Below, one piece after another: positions 1 through 6,384 of a DNA stretch of 6,938 nt; the stretch's first letter is position 1, and each line of letters opens with the position of its first letter. The notes below the pieces were generated by a model. That model had not been told where the DNA came from and ran no database searches. It worked only from the letters and a program-made list of their open reading frames with translations. Location of the stretch: NCBI GenBank assembly GCA_023249205.1, contig JAHFDC010000042.1:1-6938 (forward strand). Reading direction: 5' to 3'. The DNA comes from Candidatus Methylomirabilota bacterium. Lineage in GTDB: Bacteria > Methylomirabilota > Methylomirabilia > Methylomirabilales > JACPAU01. Position numbers and translations under genes: made by a program.

Positions 1-1
1 C

Positions 2-619
2 CGGACCTTCGTCATCCAGGCGTTCAAGATTCCGTCGGGCTCGATGCTCGAGACCCTGCAGATCGGGGATCACCTCCTGGTGAACAAGATGATCGTGGGG
101 ACCATCGTGGAGATCCCCCTGACCCGGATCATGCTCTTCCGGGTCCCGCGGGTCCGGGACCCAAAGCGGGGGGAGATCCTGGTCTTCCAGTTCCCGCGCG
201 ATACCAGCCGGGACTTCATCAAGCGGGTCATCGGTCTGCCGGGAGAGGTGGTGGCCATCCGCGACAAGCGGGTTACCATCAACGGGGAGCCGCTCGAGGA
301 GCCCTACGTCATCTACCGCGGCGGTCCTCCCACGGGCATGTCTCTTTCGGCTCGGCTCCCGATGGCGGGCGCGGCGGCCCCCCCCTGCAGCGCCCGCGAA
401 GGGGGCTATCTCCGGGAGCGGGACGACTACGGGCCGTGCCGGGTCCCGGACGGCCACCTCTTCATGATGGGGGACAACCGGGACCAGAGCGAGGACAGCC
501 GCACCTGGGGCCCCCTCCCGGTGGAACTGATTCGGGGGAAAGCCGCGATCATCTACTGGTCCTGGGACCGCCAGCGGTTCCTGCCCCGCTGGGGCCGGAT
601 CGGGACCCTGGTGGGATGA
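2..619 (+). CDS. lepB: Signal peptidase I, 5'-truncated by window edge
   Basis: This membrane-anchored serine protease removes signal peptides from exported proteins on the outer face of the cytoplasmic membrane. The reading frame is open from base 2, so the true start and the N-terminal membrane anchor lie outside the window; the ATG at 44 lies just after the catalytic serine and cannot be the start. Visible family motifs are IPSGSM with the nucleophile Ser at 41-43, IGDHLLVNK just after it, DFIKRVIGLPGE with the general-base Lys at 221-223, and the GDNRDQSEDSR box near 470-502. The end, with RGKAAIIYWSWD and RWGRIG, is typical of the family. Between the Lys and GDNRD boxes lies a variable stretch with two cysteines (codons 386-388 and 437-439) that could form an extracytoplasmic disulfide; this is inference. 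hemW follows after 49 bp, probably in the same transcript. The family call is firm. Confidence 0.95.
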   Translation, partial: RTFVIQAFKIPSGSMLETLQIGDHLLVNKMIVGTIVEIPLTRIMLFRVPRVRDPKRGEILVFQFPRDTSRDFIKRVIGLPGEVVAIRDKRVTINGEPLEEPYVIYRGGPPTGMSLSARLPMAGAAAPPCSAREGGYLRERDDYGPCRVPDGHLFMMGDNRDQSEDSRTWGPLPVELIRGKAAIIYWSWDRQRFLPRWGRIGTLVG

Positions 620-668
620 GCAGCCAGGTGGCCCTCGGCCCCACCCGTTCGCAAGGCGTCGCGTCGCC

Positions 669-1838
669 ATGAATCCCCTGGCGCTCTACCTCCACATCCC
701 CTACTGCCTCTCCCGCTGCCACTACTGCGACTTCAACACCTATGTCCTGGATCCGCCGCAGTCCCGGGAGTACGTGCGGGCCCTCGCGGCAGAGGTCCGC
801 CACTATGGCGCGGCGCTCGAGGAGCCGCGGCAGGTCGAGACCATCTTCTTCGGCGGCGGAACCCCGTCCCTCCTCCCACCCGAGGACCTCTGCGCCCTCC
901 TCGAGGCCTGCCGCGCCGCGTTTCCCGTCTCCCCGGGGGCGGAGGTGACGCTGGAGGCGAACCCCGAGACGGTGACGGCCGCGGCCTTTGCCACGCTCCT
1001 TCACGGCGGGTTCAACCGCGTGAGCCTGGGCGTCCAGGCACTCCAGGCCGGTCTCCTTCACGTCCTCGGCCGCCCGCATACCCCCGCCAGGGCCGCCGAG
1101 GCGTTTGCGGCGATCCGGGCAGCGGGCTTCCGAAATGTCAACCTGGACGTGATGTTCGGTCTGCCGGGCCAGTCCCTCCGGGACTGGTGCCGAACCCTGG
1201 AAGGGGTGCTGGCCCTGGGTCCGGAGCATGTCTCCACCTACGGGCTCACCGTCGAGGACGGGACGCTCTTCGGACGGCTCTCCCGCGAGGGCGCCCTCCG
1301 GCTTCCTGCCGAAGGAGCCCACCTGGCCATGTACCGGGAGGCCATCCGGGTTCTCCCGGCGGCCGGGTACCGTCGCTATGAAATTTCCAACTTCGCTCGA
1401 CCAGGCTTCGAGTGTCGCCACAACCTCACCTACTGGCGCCAGGGAGAGTACCTGGGGCTCGGGGCCGGAGCCCACGGTTTTCTCGGGGGGACCCGCTATA
1501 TGAACCACCGCCTCCCCGCCGCCTACATTGCGGCTGTGCGAAGCCAGGGGATCGCCGTCGCCACCCGGGAACGCCCGTCGCCGCTGGAGCACGCGGAGGA
1601 AGCCCTGATGCTGGGCCTTCGCCTGGCCGAGGGGATAGATCTCTCCGCATTCACGGTCCGCTTCGACCTTCAGGATCCACCGATTGATCCATCGGCGCTG
1701 GCCCGACTGGGAGGCCTGGGGCTCATCGAGGCGCACGGGGGCCGGCTGAGGCTCGCAGAGGCGGGACTCACTGTATCGGATAGCGTCATAGTAGAGTTAG
1801 CCGCTTCCCTCGTCCTCCCGGCGGGGATACACGCTTGA
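669..1838 (+). CDS. hemW: Radical SAM heme chaperone HemW
   Basis: HemW is a radical-SAM protein related to coproporphyrinogen III dehydrogenase HemN, and is understood to act as a heme chaperone for respiratory enzymes rather than as the oxidase. The 389 residues match HemW length (about 380-400) and are shorter than HemN (about 455). The Fe-S motif is C13, C17, C20 followed by DF; HemN has a further Cys there, so this supports HemW. GGGTPS at residues 62-67 is the SAM-binding glycine motif, and HNLTYW at 251-256 is the conserved HNxxYW motif tied to heme binding in HemW. The start is the ATG at 669, four codons before the first conserved strand; only a weak AAGG (653-656) lies upstream. The last dozen or so codons include ATA, two GTA and TTA, unusually AT-rich for this window. 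The stop codon lies inside the -35 box of the next promoter. It is often annotated as hemN-like in databases. Confidence 0.95.
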   Translation: MNPLALYLHIPYCLSRCHYCDFNTYVLDPPQSREYVRALAAEVRHYGAALEEPRQVETIFFGGGTPSLLPPEDLCALLEACRAAFPVSPGAEVTLEANPETVTAAAFATLLHGGFNRVSLGVQALQAGLLHVLGRPHTPARAAEAFAAIRAAGFRNVNLDVMFGLPGQSLRDWCRTLEGVLALGPEHVSTYGLTVEDGTLFGRLSREGALRLPAEGAHLAMYREAIRVLPAAGYRRYEISNFARPGFECRHNLTYWRQGEYLGLGAGAHGFLGGTRYMNHRLPAAYIAAVRSQGIAVATRERPSPLEHAEEALMLGLRLAEGIDLSAFTVRFDLQDPPIDPSALARLGGLGLIEAHGGRLRLAEAGLTVSDSVIVELAASLVLPAGIHA

Positions 1839-1863
1839 CAATACGGGCGTGTTTCTCTATGTT
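1835..1863 (+). promoter_or_regulatory. Sigma-70-type promoter for the hrcA heat-shock operon
   Basis: A perfect -35 hexamer TTGACA lies at 1835-1840. A TATGTT at 1858-1863 matches the -10 consensus at four of six positions, with an ideal 17-bp spacer. The expected transcript start near 1870 falls just before the CIRCE operator, so bound HrcA would block initiation or escape. The -35 box contains the TGA stop of hemW (1836-1838), so promoter and upstream gene overlap. Function is inferred from sequence only. Confidence 0.8.
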
Positions 1864-1872
1864 CGGGACAAA

Positions 1873-1899
1873 TTAGCACTCTCTTTACGAGAGTGCTAA
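1873..1899 (+). promoter_or_regulatory. CIRCE operator, HrcA binding site
   Basis: TTAGCACTC (1873-1881), a 9-base spacer (1882-1890) and GAGTGCTAA (1891-1899) form a perfect inverted repeat identical to the canonical CIRCE consensus. CIRCE is the operator of the heat-shock repressor HrcA, which is encoded immediately downstream. It lies just after the predicted transcript start and 19 bp before the hrcA ATG, so it would also sit in the mRNA leader. A ribosome-binding site, AAGGGGG (1904-1910), follows at 8 bp from the start codon. The match leaves little room for another interpretation. Confidence 0.97.
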
Positions 1900-1918
1900 G
1901 AGCAAGGGGGCCCCGGCG

Positions 1919-2968
1919 ATGGCGCACGCACAGGTCTCCGTGACGGAGCGGCAGAGGGCGGTCCTCCGGGCGGTCATCCATGACTATATCCACTCGGCGG
2001 AGCCGGTCGGATCCCGGAGTGTCTCCCGCCGGCACGCCTTCCACCTCGGCCCGGCGAGCATCCGGAACATCATGGCGGACCTGGAGGAACTGGGCTACCT
2101 CGCCCAGCCGCACACCTCGGCTGGACGCGTCCCCACCGACATGGGCTATCGGTTCTACGTGGATGCCCTGATGGACCCCACCCGCCTTACCCCCGAGGAG
2201 GAGGGGCTCATCGAGCGGCGCTTCAGCCCGGCCCGGGGCCAGGTGGAGGGACTCATGCGGGAGACCAGCCAGGTCCTGGGGAGCCTCTCCCGCTGTGCGG
2301 GGGTGGTCCTCGGCCCCCGCTTTGAACAGCTCCAGGTCAAGCGCCTGGAGTTCGTGAGCCTGGCGCCCGACCGGGTCCTGCTCATCCTGGTGTCCACCTC
2401 CGGCGTCGTCCACCACAAGGTGGTCACGGTGGATGAGGTCCTCCCCCAGGAGGAGCTGAACCGCGTTGCCCGCTACCTGAATGACCTGCTCCACGGCCTG
2501 ACCCTGCGAGAGGTCCGGCAGGTGCTCCTGGCCAGGATGGCCGAGGAGAAGGCCCTCTACGATCGGCTCCTCCGGCGGGCGCTCCACCTCGGCCGCAAGA
2601 CCGTGGAGGGGGAGCCGTTCGCGGAGGTCTACATCGGCGGGACCACCCACATCATGGAGCAGCCGGAGTTCGCCGATGGCGAGAAGATGCGGGCGATCTT
2701 CGCCGCCTTCGAGGAGAAGTCCCGGCTGGTCAAGATCCTGGACCGGTGTCTCGACGATGCGGGGCTCACCGTGATCATCGGGCGGGAACTCGAGGACGTG
2801 GGGCTGGAGGAGTTGAGCGTGGTGGCCTCCCCCTTCTTCCAGGGGGGGGCGCCGCTCGGCGCCGTCGCGGTGCTTGGCCCGACGCGGATGCCCTACGAGA
2901 AGATGGTCTCCCTGGTCGGCTACACCGCCCGCCTGGTGAGCCGCCTGCTGGCGGGCGAAGCCTCCTGA
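1919..2968 (+). CDS. hrcA: Heat-inducible transcription repressor HrcA
   Basis: HrcA is a dimeric repressor that binds CIRCE and is kept active by the GroEL chaperonin, so unfolded protein relieves repression. The 349 residues match the family (about 340-350). The N-terminal winged helix-turn-helix covers roughly residues 5-85 and carries the hallmark stretches DYIHSAEPVGSR (22-33), PASIRNIMADLEELGYL (45-61) and HTSAGRVPTD (65-74), followed by GYRFYVD. The rest is the GAF-like dimerisation and inserted domain, ending in GAVAVLGPTRMPYEKM, also typical. The ATG at 1919 has a good ribosome-binding site and sits 19 bp after CIRCE, consistent with autoregulation. A run of eight G (2842-2849) lies in the C-terminal region with the frame intact. 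grpE follows after 7 bp. Confidence 0.97.
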   Translation: MAHAQVSVTERQRAVLRAVIHDYIHSAEPVGSRSVSRRHAFHLGPASIRNIMADLEELGYLAQPHTSAGRVPTDMGYRFYVDALMDPTRLTPEEEGLIERRFSPARGQVEGLMRETSQVLGSLSRCAGVVLGPRFEQLQVKRLEFVSLAPDRVLLILVSTSGVVHHKVVTVDEVLPQEELNRVARYLNDLLHGLTLREVRQVLLARMAEEKALYDRLLRRALHLGRKTVEGEPFAEVYIGGTTHIMEQPEFADGEKMRAIFAAFEEKSRLVKILDRCLDDAGLTVIIGRELEDVGLEELSVVASPFFQGGAPLGAVAVLGPTRMPYEKMVSLVGYTARLVSRLLAGEAS

Positions 2969-2975
2969 GGACAGG

Positions 2976-3551
2976 ATGGGGGAAGCAGCCGCCACGCCCG
3001 CCCCGGAACGGACCGCGGAGCCGGGAGGTCCCCCGGAGGGCGCCGCGTCAGGCGCCCCGGATGCGGGGCCGGATCCTCGGGAACAGGAGATCGCCCGCCT
3101 GAACGACCGACTCCTGCGCCTGGCGGCGGAGTTCGAGAATTACAAGAAGCGGGTGGCGCGCGACCGGGTCGAGTGGATCCGGGCCGCCAACGAAGGCCTG
3201 CTCCTGGAACTCCTTCCCGTGCTGGACAATCTGGAGCGCGCCCTCGCCGCCGCCCGCAAGAGCGACAGCACCGGGGCGCTCGTGGAGGGGGTGGACCTGG
3301 TCCTCCGCCTCTTCCAGGGGGTGCTGGAGCGGGCCGGGGTCAAGCCGATGGACAGCGTGGGCCAGCCCTTTGACCCGAGCCTCCACCAGGCCGTGGCGGT
3401 CGTCGAGGCCCCCGAGGTGCCGGACGGGACGGTCCTGGAGGAGGTCCAGCGCGGCTACTGGATCCACACGAGGGTCCTCCGGCCCGCCATGGTGAAGGTG
3501 GCCCGGGCCTCCGCGCCTGCCGGCACCGGGCCCGAGGATCGAAGCGCGTGA
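2976..3551 (+). CDS. grpE: Nucleotide exchange factor GrpE
   Basis: GrpE releases ADP from the DnaK chaperone and so resets the Hsp70 cycle in the cytoplasm. At 191 residues it is close to the usual length (197 in E. coli). Residues 1-35 are rich in Ala, Pro, Gly and Glu and probably disordered. Residues about 36-95 form the long dimerising helix, including [16 protein letters not shown] and [12 protein letters not shown]. The C-terminal beta domain carries the family signature from about 128 to 176: [11 protein letters not shown], then [16 protein letters not shown]. The ATG at 2976 follows hrcA by 7 bp, with GAGG at 2967-2970 overlapping the hrcA stop. Its stop overlaps the dnaJ start by 4 bp, so translation is probably coupled. 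The odd point is that dnaK, its partner and usual next gene, is not present. Confidence 0.96.
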   Translation: MGEAAATPAPERTAEPGGPPEGAASGAPDAGPDPREQEIARLNDRLLRLAAEFENYKKRVARDRVEWIRAANEGLLLELLPVLDNLERALAAARKSDSTGALVEGVDLVLRLFQGVLERAGVKPMDSVGQPFDPSLHQAVAVVEAPEVPDGTVLEEVQRGYWIHTRVLRPAMVKVARASAPAGTGPEDRSA

Positions 3552-4657
3552 GCAAGCGGGACTACTACGAGACCCTGGGCATTGACCGGGAGGCCTCCCC
3601 GGAGCAGGTCAAGAAGGCCTACCGGAAGCTTGCCCATCAGTACCACCCCGACAAAAATTCCGGCAACAAGGAGGCCGAGGAACGCTTCAAGGAGGTTTCG
3701 GAGGCGTACGAGGTCCTGAGAGACCCGGAGAAGCGCGCGGCCTACGACCGCTTCGGCCACGCGGGCGTCGGGCGGAGCGCGGAGGGCTTCTCGGACTTCG
3801 CCGACGTCGGGTTCGGCGGGCTCTTCGACGACCTGTTCGAGGGCTTCTTCGGGACGACCGGCCGCCGGCGGGGTGCCGGGCAGCGCGGGGCCGATCTCCG
3901 GTACAACCTCACGATCAGCCTGGAGGAGGCGGCCCGAGGCCTCGAGCGGCAAGTGGTGATTCCCCGTCTGGATGCCTGCGCCTCCTGCGGTGGGACGGGG
4001 CTCAAGCCCGGCAGCCGACCCAAGACCTGTAGCGCCTGCCGGGGGACAGGTCAGGTCAGGTTCTCGCGGGGCTTCCTGACCGTCAGCCAGCCCTGCCACC
4101 GGTGCCGAGGGGAGGGGACCATCCTGGAGGATCCGTGCCGCACCTGCCAGGGGCAGGCGCGGGTGAGAATCGAGCGGACCCTCTCCGTGAAGGTCCCGCC
4201 CGGCGTGGAGACCGGCACCCGCCTGCGGATCGGCGGGGAGGGGGAAGCCGGCATCCGGGGCGGCGGGCGCGGCGACCTCTACGTGGTCATTCAGGTGGCG
4301 GAGCACCCCCTCTTCGTCCGGGAGGGGGATGACCTCCTCTGCGAGGTCCCCGTCTCCTTCACCCAGGCCGCCCTCGGCGCCGAATTGAAGATCCCCACCT
4401 TGACCGGCTCGACCAAACTCAAGATCCCCCCGGGGACCCAGTCCGGAGCCGAGGTCCGCCTCCGGGGCCAGGGGATGCCCAGCCTGCGCGGCTACGGCGT
4501 CGGGGATCTCCGGGTCCGGGTCCTGGTGGAGATTCCCACACGACTCACCGCCCGCCAGCGGCAGTTGCTGGAGGAGTTCGCCACCCTCGAGAACGGCGAT
4601 GGGACCCCCCTGAGCAAGCGGTTCCTGGAGAGGGTCCGCGAACTTCTGGGGCAGTGA
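3548..4657 (+). CDS. dnaJ: Chaperone DnaJ (type I Hsp40)
   Basis: DnaJ delivers unfolded clients to DnaK and stimulates its ATPase. The 369 residues carry the full type I layout. The J domain (about 1-70) has the HPD triad at 33-35, and a Gly/Phe-rich linker covers about 71-105. A zinc-binding domain with four Cys pairs follows (C144/C147, C161/C164, C183/C186, C197/C200). The two C-terminal substrate-binding beta domains begin near 207 ([17 protein letters not shown]). The fourth zinc repeat reads CRTCQGQA rather than ending in Gly; the cysteines are intact, so zinc binding should be kept. The start is a GTG overlapping the grpE stop (GTGA), with GAGG at 3534-3537 upstream. The full set of domains separates it from CbpA-type proteins, which lack the zinc domain. 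A dnaK normally precedes dnaJ but is missing here. Confidence 0.96.
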   Translation: MSKRDYYETLGIDREASPEQVKKAYRKLAHQYHPDKNSGNKEAEERFKEVSEAYEVLRDPEKRAAYDRFGHAGVGRSAEGFSDFADVGFGGLFDDLFEGFFGTTGRRRGAGQRGADLRYNLTISLEEAARGLERQVVIPRLDACASCGGTGLKPGSRPKTCSACRGTGQVRFSRGFLTVSQPCHRCRGEGTILEDPCRTCQGQARVRIERTLSVKVPPGVETGTRLRIGGEGEAGIRGGGRGDLYVVIQVAEHPLFVREGDDLLCEVPVSFTQAALGAELKIPTLTGSTKLKIPPGTQSGAEVRLRGQGMPSLRGYGVGDLRVRVLVEIPTRLTARQRQLLEEFATLENGDGTPLSKRFLERVRELLGQ

Positions 4658-4670
4658 GCCCAGCCCCGCC

Positions 4671-5552
4671 GTGACGTCCCCCGCCCGTTCTTCCTGGCTC
4701 GAGGTGACCCTTACCCTGCCGCACGAGTGCGCCGAGGCGGCCGGGAATGTCCTCCTGGAGTGGGGGGCCCCAGGGCTCATCGAGGGGAGCGCAGGCGCGG
4801 CGGTCCTGCTCACGGCCCACCTGCCGGGTGCCCCCAGTGGGTTCGGGAGACGCCTGCGCGCCTATCTGAAGGCCCTGGGCGAGGCGAGCGGGATTCCGGG
4901 GCCGTTCGCCGCGCGCCTGGCCCGGCGGGCCGATCCCGGCTGGGCGAGCCAGTGGCGGACCTTCCACCGGCCCTTACGCTTCGGCCGGCTGGTGGTGGCC
5001 CCCTCCTGGTGTGACCTGACCCTCGAGCCGGGGGAGGCGCTGATCCGTCTGGACCCCGGGATGGCCTTCGGGACCGGGCAGCATCCGACCACGGCCTCGT
5101 GCCTGCGGGCCCTCGCCGCGTGGATCAGGCCGGAGATCCCGGTCCTCGACCTCGGGACCGGCTCGGGGCTCCTGGCGCTCGCCGCGGCGTCGCTCGGGGC
5201 TCGCCCGGTCTTCGCCCTGGACACCGATCCCGCGGCCTGCGCCGCCGCAGCCGCCAACTCCCGCCGGAACGACCTTTCGGCCGTGGTCCACGTCTGCTGC
5301 GGGTCTCTCGACGCCCTCGCTCCGCGTGCCACCTTCGCCGTGATCGTCGCCAACCTGACGGGGGCGGCGCACCTGGCCCTGCTGCCCGATCTCGCCGCCC
5401 GCCTCGCTCCCGGGGGACGGGCGGCGCTCGCCGGCATCCTCGAGGAGCAGGCGCCTCAGGTGCGGCGGGCGGCTCGGGCGGCGGGCCTCGCAGTCGTCGG
5501 GAGCCGCCGCGCCGGCGAGTGGGTGACGCTGCACCTCACCCGGTCCGCCTGA
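4671..5552 (+). CDS. prmA: Ribosomal protein L11 methyltransferase PrmA
   Basis: PrmA uses S-adenosylmethionine to trimethylate lysines and the N-terminus of ribosomal protein L11. The 293 residues equal the E. coli length. The N-terminal substrate-recognition domain starts with WLEVTLTLP (from residue 9). The linker and catalytic domain carry the family hallmark DPGMAFGTGQHPTT at 128-141, where most relatives have T in place of Q. The SAM-binding loop DLGTGSG is at 160-166, followed by an acidic strand end (FALDTD), then VANLTG, where relatives usually read VANIL, and LAPGG. The start is a GTG 13 bp after dnaJ; no clear ribosome-binding site precedes it, but a later start would cut into the N-terminal domain. 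The tight spacing suggests co-transcription with dnaJ. In Bacillus subtilis prmA also follows dnaJ, which supports the call. Confidence 0.95.
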   Translation: MTSPARSSWLEVTLTLPHECAEAAGNVLLEWGAPGLIEGSAGAAVLLTAHLPGAPSGFGRRLRAYLKALGEASGIPGPFAARLARRADPGWASQWRTFHRPLRFGRLVVAPSWCDLTLEPGEALIRLDPGMAFGTGQHPTTASCLRALAAWIRPEIPVLDLGTGSGLLALAAASLGARPVFALDTDPAACAAAAANSRRNDLSAVVHVCCGSLDALAPRATFAVIVANLTGAAHLALLPDLAARLAPGGRAALAGILEEQAPQVRRAARAAGLAVVGSRRAGEWVTLHLTRSA

Positions 5553-5569
5553 GGGGCGCTGTGGCGGGG

Positions 5570-6298
5570 ATGCGGCATCGCTTCGCCGTGACCGCCGGGC
5601 AGATCCGGGAGGGGCGGGCCACGCTCACGGGGCCCGTCGCCCGCCAGATCGCCCGCGTCCTGCGCCTCGGCCCGGGGGACGAGATTCTCCTCTTCGACGA
5701 GGAGGGGGTGGAGCATGCCGCGCGTCTCCTCCGGGTGGCCCCCTCCCGCGTCGAGGCCGCCGTCGAAGGCACCTCCCGACCCGGGCGGGAGTCCCCCCTC
5801 CGCCTGACGGTCGCCCCCGCCCTCCTCCGCGGCCCCCGGATGGACCTCCTCGTCGAGAAGGCGACGGAGTTGGGCGTGACAGCCATCGCGCCCCTGCACC
5901 TCCGCCGCTGCGTCGCGACCGGGTCGGGGCGCCTCACGCGCTGGCGGGCCATCGCGCGCGAGGCGGCCGAGCAGTCGGGCAGGACGCGCCTGCCGGCCAT
6001 CGAGGCGCCGGTCCCGCTGGCCACCTTCCTGGCGACGCTGCCCGCGGAGGCGATCCGGCTCGCCCTCTGGGAAGGGGAGGGGGGGCTCCCCTTCCGCTCC
6101 CTCGATGGGGCGGTCCTGCGGCGTCAGCCCGCGGTCCTCGTGGTGGGGCCGGAGGGGGGGCTGAGCCCGGAGGAGGTGGGGACCCTCCGCGAAGCCGGCT
6201 TTACGCTGCTCACGCTCGGCCCCCGGATCCTCCGGGCCGAGACGGCTCCCCTCGCCGCCCTCACCCTCCTCCAGTTCCTCGCGGGCGATCTGGGCTGA
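5570..6298 (+). CDS. rsmE: 16S rRNA (uracil-1498-N3)-methyltransferase RsmE
   Basis: RsmE methylates N3 of U1498 in 16S rRNA within the 30S subunit, using S-adenosylmethionine and a knotted SPOUT fold. The 242 residues match the family (243 in E. coli). Visible motifs are the N-terminal PUA-like part with RVLRLGPGDEILLFD, then KATELGVTAIAPL, RWRAIAREAAEQSGR, and the C-terminal knot with VGPEGGLSPEE and LGPRILRAETAPLAAL, which bind the cofactor. The ATG at 5570 gives the family-like MRHRF start; an in-frame GTG at 5561, better spaced from GAGG at 5551-5554, would add three residues and cannot be excluded. The frame is open far upstream over prmA, but those codons are out-of-frame shadow. It follows prmA by 17 bp (8 bp with the GTG start), as in the Bacillus subtilis cassette, and probably shares its transcript. 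Confidence 0.95.
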   Translation: MRHRFAVTAGQIREGRATLTGPVARQIARVLRLGPGDEILLFDEEGVEHAARLLRVAPSRVEAAVEGTSRPGRESPLRLTVAPALLRGPRMDLLVEKATELGVTAIAPLHLRRCVATGSGRLTRWRAIAREAAEQSGRTRLPAIEAPVPLATFLATLPAEAIRLALWEGEGGLPFRSLDGAVLRRQPAVLVVGPEGGLSPEEVGTLREAGFTLLTLGPRILRAETAPLAALTLLQFLAGDLG

Positions 6299-6324
6299 GG
6301 GAGCCGGTCGGAGCCTTGATTTTT
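6293..6324 (+). terminator. Possible weak intrinsic terminator after rsmE
   Basis: GGCT at the rsmE end (6293-6296) can pair with either of two AGCC copies (6302-6305 or 6312-6315), and the second is followed at once by the T-rich TTGATTTTT (6316-6324). The T-run stands out in GC-rich surroundings. The stem is only about four base pairs, so the call is tentative. The same TTGATT could be read as a -35 box, but no good -10 follows. Confidence 0.25.
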
Positions 6325-6384
6325 CGAGGCCCCTGTGTGACCATGAGCCCGCTGCGGGGCCGCCCAGCGGTCTTTGGGGAGGAC

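Noticed and set aside
616..672. Possible 18-codon peptide with ATG overlapping the lepB stop
   Set aside because: It has the ATGA coupling pattern but no recognisable sequence, and it ends inside the hemW start region; chance is the simplest explanation.
549..1736. Long minus-strand reading frame of 395 codons opposite hemW
   Set aside because: It has no recognisable domain, its composition is the low-complexity Gly/Arg/Glu type expected opposite GC-rich genes, and the opposite strand encodes an unmistakable HemW.
1670..2995. Minus-strand reading frame of 441 codons opposite hrcA
   Set aside because: It spans the CIRCE and promoter and mirrors hrcA codons; no motif or ribosome-binding site supports it. 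It is an artefact of few stop codons in GC-rich DNA.
3455..4813. Minus-strand reading frame of 452 codons opposite dnaJ
   Set aside because: It is rich in Ala, Gly, Pro and Leu with no known fold, and crosses the dnaJ-prmA junction; dnaJ on the other strand is complete and certain.
5099..5569. N-terminal extension of rsmE reaching back over prmA
   Set aside because: The added residues are Arg/Pro/Gly-rich and out of frame with prmA; the RsmE family begins at the MRHRF segment and the 242-residue length is normal.
6316..6344. TTGATT as a -35 box for a promoter of the hybrid kinase
   Set aside because: At 16-18 bp spacing nothing resembles TATAAT, so the site is better treated as an undetermined T-rich tract.
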